This document shows positions 8,319-16,814 of a stretch of 62,324 bases of DNA, one piece after another. The DNA comes from Bacteroidales bacterium (GTDB taxonomy: Bacteria > Bacteroidota > Bacteroidia > Bacteroidales > JAFGHD01): contig JAFGME010000114.1 of the NCBI GenBank assembly GCA_016927695.1, forward strand, positions 1 through 62,324, given 5' to 3'. How positions within the stretch are numbered: position 1 is the stretch's first letter; every line of letters begins with the position of its first letter. A program made the position numbers and the translations under genes. The notes under the pieces are model-generated. The model was not told the origin of the DNA and ran no database searches. It saw only the letters and a list, made by a program, of their open reading frames with translations.

Positions 8319-11300
8319 TTAACTCTGATCCGCAATTTTACAAGGTATTTCAACCCTCACCCTTGTCCCTGCATTTTCGCTGCCGGGAGAGATTTCTTCA
8401 ATGCTGACTGTATAGTTCTTTTTTCTTGAGGAATTGAGGATTTCAAGTCTTTCGCGGATAATGCCTATACCTCTTGACTGTCTGTTCTTTTGTCCCGCCG
8501 GCCTCGCTGCCTCCGCATTCCTGATCCCGATGCCATTGTCTTCCACAATGCAGGTGACGAAATCAGGCTGATCCTGCCGGAAAACCAGATTTATATGCCC
8601 TCTTCCGTTTTCTTTCATTTTCCCCATGCCATGCCAGACAGCATTTTCGAGAAAGGGCTGAACCATGGACGGCACTATTTCCTGATAAATATCATCCACT
8701 TTGTCGTAGTCAATAGTAAAAGAAAAACGGTCGGCAAAACGGGTTTGCTCCAATTTCATATAATGCTCAAGGAGTTCGGCCTCCCTGATCAGCGGGATGT
8801 ATTCATTTCTGGTATGATCAAGAAAGGCTCGCATGAGGTTGGAGAAATCGGTCAGGTATTGATTTGCCTTCAGCGGGTCGTTATCGAGGATAAAGCTGTT
8901 CACCGAATTGAGCGAATTAAAGATGAAGTGGGGGTTTAACTGCCCCCTGAGCGCCTCGAGCTTCAACTGTTCCCTTTTGACCTGCTCTTCATGCAGCATC
9001 TTTTCCCTTTTCCTGTTTTCCCGCGCCCTGATATGACGGATATACATCAGCACAAAAATTGCCAGTATGGAAGCGCCGGCCAGTACCAAAACAGTTTTAA
9101 ACCAGGCAGTTTCATAATACCATGCAGGTATTTCAATTTCAAGTGTCATTTCCTGTTTCCAGTTACCACTGGCATCCGTTGCCTGAACCCTGAAATGATA
9201 AACATCAGGCCTCAGATTGAGAAAGTTGGCAAAACGTTTCCTGCTGTCTGTCAGGGTCCAGGCCGTATCGCTTCCGGGCAGGCAGTAACGGTAAAAAATT
9301 TTGTCTGCATTCAAAAAGTCAACACAGGCAAAAGCAATCTGAAAATTATTTTCCCCTTTCTCAAGTTTTACACTTTTCAATTTATAAATATCGGGAAAAC
9401 GGCTTACGCCTGACACCTTGAATTCGGTGATCAGAAGCGGGGAATAATAACTGTCAGAAATATTCTCAACGCTGTCGGGATAAAAACTGACAAATCCGCC
9501 CATACCTCCGAACATCATTTCATCATCATCCCCGTGCCAGACCGCATCAGCATTAAACTCAACTATTTTCAAGCCTTCTGCTTCACCAAAATTCCTGAAC
9601 CGCTTTATTTCGGGATTAAACATCGAAATGCCCTGATTGGTGCTGACCCAGAGATGGCCATGCGTGTCCATCAGGATGTTATAGCACGTACTGTTTTTCA
9701 AACCATGTTGTGTGGAGTAAATTTCTGATTTTCCCGTTTCCTTATCGAAGCGGCAGATGCCGCCGCCCAGCAGGGCAAGCCAGAGATGTCCCCTGTCGTC
9801 CTCAATGATGGATTCGACATTGTATCTTTTTTCCGGAATCTGGTATACCCTTTTTCCCCTGAAAGATTTATCAAAGAAGATCAGTTTCCCATAGTTGGAG
9901 CCCAGCCAGTAATTGGAGTCACTGTCATTTACAACGGCATAGATATCACCCGGGATCATTTCCTTTTCGAACAATATCAGCGAATCCTTTTCAGGATCAT
10001 ACAAACAAAAACCATCCCTGCCGGCCATCATTAAAAATCCATTACAGGCCTGTGCAATAATTTTAAAAGTGCGAAAACCCACAGGCAGTATTTTTTGAAA
10101 AGGCCCGGGACAGAGGTATTCCGGTTCAGGATGGTCAACATCGAACCGGTAAAGCAAGGCGGAGGAATTTCCCGCCCAGATTTTCCCCCTGTACTCCATG
10201 AGAGATCTCGAATGGATTGAGGCAGGCATATTATCCTTGTTCACAAATACACATTTTTCAGCGCCTCCGTTTCCGTTCAGTCTGTAGAGAAACAAATTAC
10301 CGATGGTACCCACCCAGATTGTGCCTGAACTGTCCCTGAGTACTGAAAGTACGGCCGTCCTTTCTCCCAAATCGCCTGATGTAAGGTAATGCCTGAACTT
10401 TCCTGAATTCCGCACAATTTTGGTCAGCCCCATGCCTTCTGAGTTTTGGTTCAACTCCCCAAGCCATATTGTACCGTTTGTATCCACCATACATGCTTCA
10501 ATGAGGGAGGAGTGGTTTTTGTTGTAATGAAACAATGTTGTGCCGGTTTTGACATAAAAGTCCCTTTCTGTTTCATTCCAGAAATAATCCTGTTGTGACA
10601 CGCCGGATGGAACATCACCGGGCGCTGCTTTTTTAAAGGTACATGAACCAGTGTCTGCCATAAACAGCCCCATGTCAGAAGCCAGGTAAATATTACCCTG
10701 TTCGTGGATGACATTAAAGTAATTCCTGAAATTGGGATTCGTGATCAGGAACTTCTGATCGGTCACGAGAGTCTTATTAAAGCAATACCTTCCGTTATCG
10801 GGTGTTTCGGCGGGTTTGTAAAAGTACCGGAAAAACTCAGGGTATGATGCGGTCCAGAGATCGCCATTGGCATCGCTGACAAGATACCCCCCCGACAGGC
10901 AACCGGGTGTTGAGTCAGCACAAAATATCCGGATTTCCCTGAATCGCCTGTCGTTTTTATCGTACCTGTATATTCCCTTATCCGAAATAACCTGGCAAAC
11001 CCCCGTTTCGCTGACGGAACAATCGTAAATGAACTGTTCCCTGATGTCAGGAAATTCGGTAAAGCAGTCTCTTTCCCTCACAAACCGGTAAAACCCGAAA
11101 GGGCTTGCCACCCAGAGGTTATCGTCACCATCGGAAATTATTCTGATTATGTTCATGCCGGGCACCGACAGTGAATCTTCCGGGTTGTGATAATAATTAA
11201 CAAACTCATACCCATCGTACCTGCTTACGGCATCCCATGTGGCGATCCAGATAAAGCCGGAGCGGTCCTGTGTGATCCATCGCACATGGTTGTTGGGCAA

Positions 11301-11456
11301 ACCGTGATCCGAGGTGTAATACTTAACCGGGTATTCCCCCTGCCCTGAAAGCTGCCGGCCCCCGCACAGTGTTATAACGGATGCAATAAAACCTGCGTAC
11401 GCAAATTTCAAGATGCATGTTTTAAACCATGCCGCCATTTTGCCCGAATTTTCCAT
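8319..11456 (-). CDS. Propeller-type sensor histidine kinase (LytS-like core)
   Basis: A 1045-residue membrane sensor. A signal/anchor segment lies at about 15-38, followed by periplasmic two-component-regulator propeller repeats (about 40-690; motifs such as G-F-I-W-I-A-T, D-N-L-W-V-A-S, G-T-I-W-V-G-T). A Y_Y_Y domain (about 700-775) and one membrane helix (about 783-806) follow. The cytoplasmic His_kinase domain has phosphoacceptor H843 in L-N-P-H-F-I-F-N-S-L-N-S, and the HATPase region has E-N-A-V-W-H-G and D-N-G-I-G-I. This matches the periplasmic sensor of hybrid polysaccharide sensors, but the receiver and DNA-binding parts are in a separate gene, the LytTR regulator downstream. No SusC/SusD genes are nearby, so a glycan ligand is not supported by context. 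Confidence 0.93.
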   Translation of the reverse strand: MENSGKMAAWFKTCILKFAYAGFIASVITLCGGRQLSGQGEYPVKYYTSDHGLPNNHVRWITQDRSGFIWIATWDAVSRYDGYEFVNYYHNPEDSLSVPGMNIIRIISDGDDNLWVASPFGFYRFVRERDCFTEFPDIREQFIYDCSVSETGVCQVISDKGIYRYDKNDRRFREIRIFCADSTPGCLSGGYLVSDANGDLWTASYPEFFRYFYKPAETPDNGRYCFNKTLVTDQKFLITNPNFRNYFNVIHEQGNIYLASDMGLFMADTGSCTFKKAAPGDVPSGVSQQDYFWNETERDFYVKTGTTLFHYNKNHSSLIEACMVDTNGTIWLGELNQNSEGMGLTKIVRNSGKFRHYLTSGDLGERTAVLSVLRDSSGTIWVGTIGNLFLYRLNGNGGAEKCVFVNKDNMPASIHSRSLMEYRGKIWAGNSSALLYRFDVDHPEPEYLCPGPFQKILPVGFRTFKIIAQACNGFLMMAGRDGFCLYDPEKDSLILFEKEMIPGDIYAVVNDSDSNYWLGSNYGKLIFFDKSFRGKRVYQIPEKRYNVESIIEDDRGHLWLALLGGGICRFDKETGKSEIYSTQHGLKNSTCYNILMDTHGHLWVSTNQGISMFNPEIKRFRNFGEAEGLKIVEFNADAVWHGDDDEMMFGGMGGFVSFYPDSVENISDSYYSPLLITEFKVSGVSRFPDIYKLKSVKLEKGENNFQIAFACVDFLNADKIFYRYCLPGSDTAWTLTDSRKRFANFLNLRPDVYHFRVQATDASGNWKQEMTLEIEIPAWYYETAWFKTVLVLAGASILAIFVLMYIRHIRARENRKREKMLHEEQVKREQLKLEALRGQLNPHFIFNSLNSVNSFILDNDPLKANQYLTDFSNLMRAFLDHTRNEYIPLIREAELLEHYMKLEQTRFADRFSFTIDYDKVDDIYQEIVPSMVQPFLENAVWHGMGKMKENGRGHINLVFRQDQPDFVTCIVEDNGIGIRNAEAARPAGQKNRQSRGIGIIRERLEILNSSRKKNYTVSIEEISPGSENAGTRVRVEIPCKIADQS

Positions 11457-11505
11457 AAAAACCCAAAGCTAACCGATAAAAATAATTACAAAGCCAATAC
11501 CCGCT

Positions 11506-11513
11506 CAAATATA
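11506..11513 (-). promoter_or_regulatory. Candidate -7 element of the sensor kinase gene
   Basis: Read on the minus strand this is TATATTTG, an exact match to TAnnTTTG, 50 bases before the kinase ATG. No clear TTTG -33 element is seen at the expected distance, so support is partial. Confidence 0.35.
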
Positions 11514-11686
11514 GCAACATTCTTTGCATTTTATGGCGTGGAAAGGAAATACCTTGTTACTAATTTCTTCGCTATGCAGTATTTGCCGCAACTCTCGCAA
11601 TAGATTGGCCCTTGCACTTCCCACCGGTGAGTAAACAGGTATTCTCTCCATTGCACCGGCGCCAAAACAGCAGATCACATCAGTGA

Positions 11687-11716
11687 TTTATCATTGTAAA
11701 AAAATGTGTACCTTTA
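11687..11716 (+). promoter_or_regulatory. Candidate promoter of the AraC-family gene
   Basis: TTTA (11687-11690), 18 bases, then TACCTTTA (11709-11716), each one base from the Bacteroidota consensus TTTG / TAnnTTTG. The expected start of transcription falls about 30 bases before the TTG start codon at 11753. Confidence 0.45.
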
Positions 11717-11752
11717 TCCCGCAAATAACAAAAAAAAACACTTTTCAGTTTC

Positions 11753-12313
11753 TTGAAAATTTACATCAAAAATATGGTTTGCATCCGCTGCCAGATGGTG
11801 GTAAAAGACGAACTTCAAAAGCTTGGTGTAAACTATGTGTATGTGAAAATCGGTGAGGCCAGCACTGTCGAAAACATGCTTCCTGAACAACTGAAACAAT
11901 TAGACAAGGGGTTGAGAAAGTCGGGATTGGAGTTAATGGATGACAAAAAAAGCATACTTGTCGAGAGAATCAATAACGCCATCATCGAACTGGTGCATTA
12001 TTCAGAAGAACAAATCAGGGAGAACCTTTCGGATTTCCTGAGCAGTAAACTCAATTATGATTACACTTACCTGGCCAATCTTTTCTCGGAAGTGAAAGGA
12101 ACCACCATTGAACAGTTCTACCTGGCGCATAAAATTGAAAAAGTGAAAGAAATGCTGGTGTATGACGAACTCACTCTCACCGAAATTGCTTACAGGATGC
12201 AATACAGCAGCGTGGCCCACCTCTCCGGTCAGTTTAAAAAAGTAACCGGCCTTACCCCCACTCATTTTAAATCTCTCAAACATAAAAAACGCAGCGCCTT
12301 GCCTGATGTGTGA
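11753..12313 (+). CDS. AraC-family regulator with N-terminal CxxC (HMA-like) segment
   Basis: A 186-residue DNA-binding protein. The C-terminal 90 residues or so are an AraC double helix-turn-helix: Y-L-A-N-L-F-S-E-V-K-G-T-T-I-E-Q-F and L-T-E-I-A-Y-R-M-Q-Y-S-S-V-A-H-L-S-G-Q-F. The N-terminus, M-K-I-Y-I-K-N-M-V-C-I-R-C, has a CxxC in the position of a heavy-metal-associated domain, and the fold of the first 70 residues looks HMA-like. Relatives in Bacteroidota often begin exactly this way, so the TTG at 11753 is preferred over the ATG eight codons later, which would leave the CxxC at the very terminus. A metal- or redox-sensing role is inferred from the CxxC only; no metal transporter is nearby. 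Confidence 0.85.
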   Translation: MKIYIKNMVCIRCQMVVKDELQKLGVNYVYVKIGEASTVENMLPEQLKQLDKGLRKSGLELMDDKKSILVERINNAIIELVHYSEEQIRENLSDFLSSKLNYDYTYLANLFSEVKGTTIEQFYLAHKIEKVKEMLVYDELTLTEIAYRMQYSSVAHLSGQFKKVTGLTPTHFKSLKHKKRSALPDV

Positions 12314-12457
12314 ATTATGTAATATTAAACCAAAATTATATAACAGCCATAAAACGTTGTTCTCATAAATTTGTATTGTGATTTAACAGGGCTCATTTAA
12401 TTTCTATCCGGTATTTTACTCCCACAGTCCTGTCACTTTTATTTAATCTGAAGAACA

Positions 12458-13933
12458 ATGAAAATTTTGCTGCTTTATCCAAAGTACCCCGATTCTTTCT
12501 GGAGTTTTAGCCATGCATTAAAGTTTATTTCCAAAAAGGCTGCAGTGCCTCCCCTGGGCCTGATCACCGTTTCTGCCATGCTCCCTGCCGGATGGGAAAA
12601 AAAACTGGTGGACATGAACGTTTCGGAGTTGCACACCAGGGATGTCCTTTGGGCGGATTATGTTTTTATCAGCGCCATGTATATCCAGAGGGAATCTGTG
12701 ATCAAATCGATTGCTGCCTGTAAGGAGCTGGGTGTGAAGATGGTCGCCGGCGGCCCGCTTTTCACAAGTGAATATGAAAGCTTCCCGGAAATTGATCATT
12801 TTGTACTCAATGAAGCGGAAATCACCCTCCCTTTGTTCCTGGAGGACCTGGCTGCAGGCCATCCGCAAAAAATTTACAAAACCGACAAATTTGCAGACCT
12901 GTCACTGACCCCTGTCCCCGATTACCATTTGCTTTCAGGAAAAAAGTATGCCTTTATGGGCATACAGGTATCGCGCGGTTGCCCGTTTGCCTGTGATTTT
13001 TGTGAGATAACGGCGCTGCTGGGCCGTAAAGTCAGGATGAAAAGCACGGCCCAGATCATTAAGGAGCTTGATTCATTATACAACCTCAAATGGCGTGGCC
13101 CTGTATCTATTGTGGACGATAATTTCATCGGCAGAAAAAAGGAAATTAAACACAGCCTGCTGCCTGCTATGAAAAAATGGATGCAAGCCCGTAAATATCC
13201 TTTTGTCTTCAATATTCAAAGCTCCATCAATCTTGCCGATGATGCTGAATTAATGAACCTCATGGTGGAAACGGGTTTCAACTCCACCTTTATCGGTATC
13301 GAAACCCCCGATGAAATATCGCTCAATGCGTGCCATAAGGTGCAAAATGAAAACCGTGACCTGCTGTATTGCGTCAAAAAAATCCAGCAGGCAGGAATTC
13401 AGGTGTCGGCCGGTTTTATTGTGGGTTTTGACAGCGATACGCCAACGATTTTTCAACGGCAGATTGACTTTATTCAAAAAAGCGGCATTGTTTCTGCTAT
13501 GGTGGGCCTGTTGAATGCGCCTAAAAACACCCTGCTCTATAAAAGGATGGAAGCCGAAAACAGGTTAACCGATGGGGCAACCGGTAACAATACGGATTCA
13601 TCGATGAATTTCATCCCCAAAATGAATCACGGGGAACTGCTGGAAGGGTATAAAAAAATTATTTATCACATTTATACAACCAAGCCGTACTACAAAAGGG
13701 TACGGCAACTGCTGCTCAATTACAACCAGCCGGCCCACAGGTCGTCAAAAGTCAATTTTTCGCTTTTCACGGCATTCCTGAAATCAGTGTATATCATTGG
13801 CTTTATAAACCGGGGAAGAACCGAATACTGGAAACTGATCCTCTGGACCCTTTTCAAACGTCCCCGTTGCATTGTGGATGCAGTAACATATACCGTGTAC
13901 GGCTATCATTTTAAAAAAGTTTTTGGATTATGA
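12458..13933 (+). CDS. B12-binding-domain radical SAM enzyme (DUF4070 type)
   Basis: A 491-residue protein. Residues 1-150 form a cobalamin-binding-like domain (L-L-Y-P-K-Y-P start, V-A-G-G-P-L-F). A radical SAM core has the iron-sulphur motif C175-x3-C179-x2-C182 in S-R-G-C-P-F-A-C-D-F-C. The D-D-N-F-I-G-R and F-I-G-I-E-T-P motifs are typical of the subgroup that ends in a DUF4070 region, which includes the hopanoid-modifying HpnP/HpnR-like enzymes. Lipid or natural-product methylation or ring contraction is therefore possible, but no hopanoid or pathway genes are present to fix the substrate. An exact -7-like word TAAATTTG lies at 12366-12373, 85 bases upstream. A cupin gene follows after 49 bases. 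Confidence 0.88.
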   Translation: MKILLLYPKYPDSFWSFSHALKFISKKAAVPPLGLITVSAMLPAGWEKKLVDMNVSELHTRDVLWADYVFISAMYIQRESVIKSIAACKELGVKMVAGGPLFTSEYESFPEIDHFVLNEAEITLPLFLEDLAAGHPQKIYKTDKFADLSLTPVPDYHLLSGKKYAFMGIQVSRGCPFACDFCEITALLGRKVRMKSTAQIIKELDSLYNLKWRGPVSIVDDNFIGRKKEIKHSLLPAMKKWMQARKYPFVFNIQSSINLADDAELMNLMVETGFNSTFIGIETPDEISLNACHKVQNENRDLLYCVKKIQQAGIQVSAGFIVGFDSDTPTIFQRQIDFIQKSGIVSAMVGLLNAPKNTLLYKRMEAENRLTDGATGNNTDSSMNFIPKMNHGELLEGYKKIIYHIYTTKPYYKRVRQLLLNYNQPAHRSSKVNFSLFTAFLKSVYIIGFINRGRTEYWKLILWTLFKRPRCIVDAVTYTVYGYHFKKVFGL

Positions 13934-13982
13934 ATCAGTGAATCCGGCCTATTTTCACTCAACATTAAAGGCAACATAACAC

Positions 13983-14321
13983 ATGCAAACTCTAGGAATT
14001 GAAAAAGCCAGGGCACATATTCTGATAGAAATAATCGAGTATATTCCCAATTCGGTGGTCACGAAAACCATTATCAGGAAGACTACCGGAAACGTGAGTG
14101 TTGTAGCCATTGATACCGGGGAAACCCTGGCTGAAAAAATTTCCCCTTTCGACACTTTTATTCAGATCATAGACGGAAATGCCGAAGTGATTATTGATGA
14201 GAAACTCAACAGGCTTAAAACAGGAGAAGCCATCATCATTCCTGCCCACACATCGAATCATGTGAGGGCCAATGAACGGTTCAAGATGGTCGCAACGGTA
14301 ATTAAAAGCGGATATGAATAA
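13983..14321 (+). CDS. Small cupin-domain protein
   Basis: A 112-residue single-domain cupin. It has a conserved beta-barrel pattern: S-P-F-D-T-F-I-Q-I-I-D-G-N-A-E-V-I-I-D, then G-E-A-I-I-I-P-A-H-T-S-N-H-V. The first cupin motif lacks the usual paired histidines, while the second keeps H in P-A-H and N-H, so metal binding is uncertain. Proteins of this size are often annotated as cupins of unknown substrate. It sits 49 bases after the radical SAM gene on the same strand and may share its transcript. No substrate can be assigned. Confidence 0.8.
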   Translation: MQTLGIEKARAHILIEIIEYIPNSVVTKTIIRKTTGNVSVVAIDTGETLAEKISPFDTFIQIIDGNAEVIIDEKLNRLKTGEAIIIPAHTSNHVRANERFKMVATVIKSGYE

Positions 14322-14367
14322 ATCACAATCTGATCACAACAACGAAAACCCTTAAAAAGCAATACTC

Positions 14368-14487
14368 ATGGTAAAGGAAAAAGTAAAGAAAAAGCAGGAA
14401 AAAAAAGCTCCCTCGAAAAACCTGAAAGAGAAAAGAGCTGCAAAGGCAGCCAAAAGGGAAGAAAAGAAAAACACAGGCAAATTATAA
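14368..14487 (+). CDS. Tiny Lys/Ala-rich basic protein (39 residues)
   Basis: An ATG at 14368 opens a 39-codon frame ending TAA at 14485-14487. The product is extremely basic (Lys/Arg about 45 percent, with scattered Glu and Ala) and has no hydrophobic segment. It looks helical and could bind nucleic acid, though low-complexity frames like this can arise by chance. It is the third plus-strand frame after the radical SAM and cupin genes, and ends 18 bases from the convergent tamL stop. No strong ribosome-binding site is seen. Function unknown. Confidence 0.5.
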   Translation: MVKEKVKKKQEKKAPSKNLKEKRAAKAAKREEKKNTGKL

Positions 14488-14504
14488 AGCAGGATGCTGA
14501 TTTT

Positions 14505-16814
14505 TCAGAAAGGATAACCTATGGCTATATTCAAAATCAGGTTTTCCTTTCTCCATGACCGGCTTCCAATGTTTATCTGGTCTATAACCCACCTTTCGTT
14601 ATCTTCAAGCCATGGCTTTCGCAAGGGGGTTGCAAGATCAAATCTTAAAACGAAAAAGGAGACGTCCACTCTTAATCCTATGCCTGCCCCAACCGCAAGT
14701 TCGTCAGCAAACCGGGAAAAGGAAAACGCTCCTCCCAAATCTGAAGGATTTGATTCCAACAGCCAGACATTTCCTGCATCGGTAAATATGGCTCCTTTAA
14801 AAAAACGGTATATTGTGAAGCGATACTCGGCATTCATTTCCAGTTTTACCTCGCCACCCAGTTGCAAAAATCCTATGCTGTCGTTATTTTGATTGTAAGT
14901 GCCAGGCCCTGCTGAATTAGAACTGAATGCGCGAATACTGCTTGGCCCGCCACTGAAAAACTGCCTGGAGTAAGGCAGAATTTCTGAGTTGCCATAAGGC
15001 CTGGCAACCCCCGCAAGTACCCTGAACGCCATCTTGCTTTTATCCCCGAAATTGTAAAAGCCCCGGCCATCAACGCTTAAGCGGGCGTATTGCGAATAGG
15101 CTGAGCCGGCCACCTTTGAGGGTTTGGCAGCGGATATTTTCTCCCCTTCAATAATGTTCATCAGCGAAAAAAAGTTCCCGGCAGTTTCGGTTAAAAGCTG
15201 TAAAAAGTATTGCATCCTTCTCTGCGGCAACACCTGTTCGTTATACGTATATGAATAAGTTCCCCCGGCAATGAATTCCTCTTCATAGTTCTTTTTGAGA
15301 AAAGGATTTGTTTCTAATAATTCATTGAATTTCTCCGTCTTATTTTCAAGGGTCGTGAAATTAATATTTACAGGATCCAGCTCATGCTCTTTTCTGATGT
15401 CTTCTTTCCATCTGAAGCCATAAATAAAATTCAATGTTTGCATATCGAAATAACCCACTCGCCGTGAAAGATCATACGAAAACGAAAAACGTGTTTTAGG
15501 AATGTATAAGCTGTTTGTTCTTTTCATTTTAAACGGCGCCAGGAAGCGTGGAAAATACAATTCAATCTTCGGGTTTAATGTATATGAATACAGATCTTCC
15601 TTACCGCTTAACTGTGTTTCGAACGATGCAGCCAGGTTAAGATTTAACAATTCGGCGCCTCTAAATGCATTTCGGTTCATAAAACTTACATTAAACCGGG
15701 GCCCCGCATTATCATTTGATTTTGAAACAACATCCATTTCAGCCCTGAAGGTGTACTGCGGCATGGGTGTCATTAAAATGCCTGCATCTAAAAATCCGGA
15801 TGAGATGGTTTCCGGTTCGGAAAACTTAATACGGACGAATTTGAAATTGCCCATCGTCATCAACCGGTTTAGGGTGATGTTGTGATTTTTTCTTGAATAG
15901 ATATCGTTCTTACGGAAATAAACCGACCGGGAAATTACCTTTGGCCTGATCTTCATTTCTGATTCCTTCCCCAAAAAACAGGTTCCCCGGATGCTTACCG
16001 TGTCTTTCCGGCTGTCTGCATCTGCCTCATCCAGCGAATAATCCTGATCTATAAACACATCGTTGATGCGATATTCCCCCAATGCCTCCTCCGGAACACT
16101 GTCTTTCAATGCCAGGGTGAAGACAATACTCCGGTCGGCAGAAGAAGTGTCGGCTTTAAAGAGCAGGTAGTCGGGACTGAAATAAAAATATCCGTGGTTT
16201 TTCAGTATAGCATCCACCCTTAATCGTTCGTTTTTCAGCTTTTCAAGACTGTAATAATCACCCGGTTTGATCCATGATTTTTTAGTTTCTGAAAGGATGA
16301 TCCGGTTAATTTTTTCATCGGCAACGGCATAAACAATATCCTTGACTGTATATGGCTCATGAATATGGCTGATGTAAATAAATTTTCCGGTGTGTTTCTT
16401 TTCAATGCTTTTATATTCAGTATAACTTTTAAAAATCCCGATGTTGAACAGGCTGGCATTTATCAACGAGGCAGTAACTGAGGGTTTCACACTGCTCATC
16501 AGAACCGGGGCTTCCCCTCTTTTTTTGAGCCACTTTTTAAACCTGCTTTCAGGATGATCACCGGCTGTCATATACATCCACAATTTCGGACGTGATCCCA
16601 GGAACTTTTTATTCGGTTCGGGACGTACAGCATTTGCGGCAGTATGGCTGATATAACGCCTGGCTTTTTTACGAATATGGCCGGCGGATTCCAATTCTGT
16701 TTCCAATCCGGTATAAAGCTTTTCACCCGGAGGCAAATGTTTTGTACCGCTGCATGCAGCCAAAAGCAGGCATACAATGGTGAGAACAGATATGTTTTTT
16801 ATGGACAGAGTCAT
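14505..16814 (-). CDS. tamL: TamL: lipidated TamA/BamA-family outer-membrane assembly protein
   Basis: A 769-residue outer-membrane protein. The ATG at 16812-16814 overlaps the tamB stop as ATGA and directly precedes a lipoprotein signal whose lipobox L-A-A-C gives acylated C21; an upstream in-frame Met is less likely. POTRA-like regions occupy about 130-340. A C-terminal beta-barrel (about 400-769) contains the family motif around F-S-G-G-P-S-S-I-R-A-F and ends in an aromatic strand (N-I-A-I-G-Y-P-F). Lipidation distinguishes Bacteroidota TamL from proteobacterial TamA. With TamB it should form an envelope-spanning complex for outer-membrane protein or lipid transport. Translational coupling to tamB is visible in the overlap. 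Confidence 0.9.
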   Translation of the reverse strand: MTLSIKNISVLTIVCLLLAACSGTKHLPPGEKLYTGLETELESAGHIRKKARRYISHTAANAVRPEPNKKFLGSRPKLWMYMTAGDHPESRFKKWLKKRGEAPVLMSSVKPSVTASLINASLFNIGIFKSYTEYKSIEKKHTGKFIYISHIHEPYTVKDIVYAVADEKINRIILSETKKSWIKPGDYYSLEKLKNERLRVDAILKNHGYFYFSPDYLLFKADTSSADRSIVFTLALKDSVPEEALGEYRINDVFIDQDYSLDEADADSRKDTVSIRGTCFLGKESEMKIRPKVISRSVYFRKNDIYSRKNHNITLNRLMTMGNFKFVRIKFSEPETISSGFLDAGILMTPMPQYTFRAEMDVVSKSNDNAGPRFNVSFMNRNAFRGAELLNLNLAASFETQLSGKEDLYSYTLNPKIELYFPRFLAPFKMKRTNSLYIPKTRFSFSYDLSRRVGYFDMQTLNFIYGFRWKEDIRKEHELDPVNINFTTLENKTEKFNELLETNPFLKKNYEEEFIAGGTYSYTYNEQVLPQRRMQYFLQLLTETAGNFFSLMNIIEGEKISAAKPSKVAGSAYSQYARLSVDGRGFYNFGDKSKMAFRVLAGVARPYGNSEILPYSRQFFSGGPSSIRAFSSNSAGPGTYNQNNDSIGFLQLGGEVKLEMNAEYRFTIYRFFKGAIFTDAGNVWLLESNPSDLGGAFSFSRFADELAVGAGIGLRVDVSFFVLRFDLATPLRKPWLEDNERWVIDQINIGSRSWRKENLILNIAIGYPF

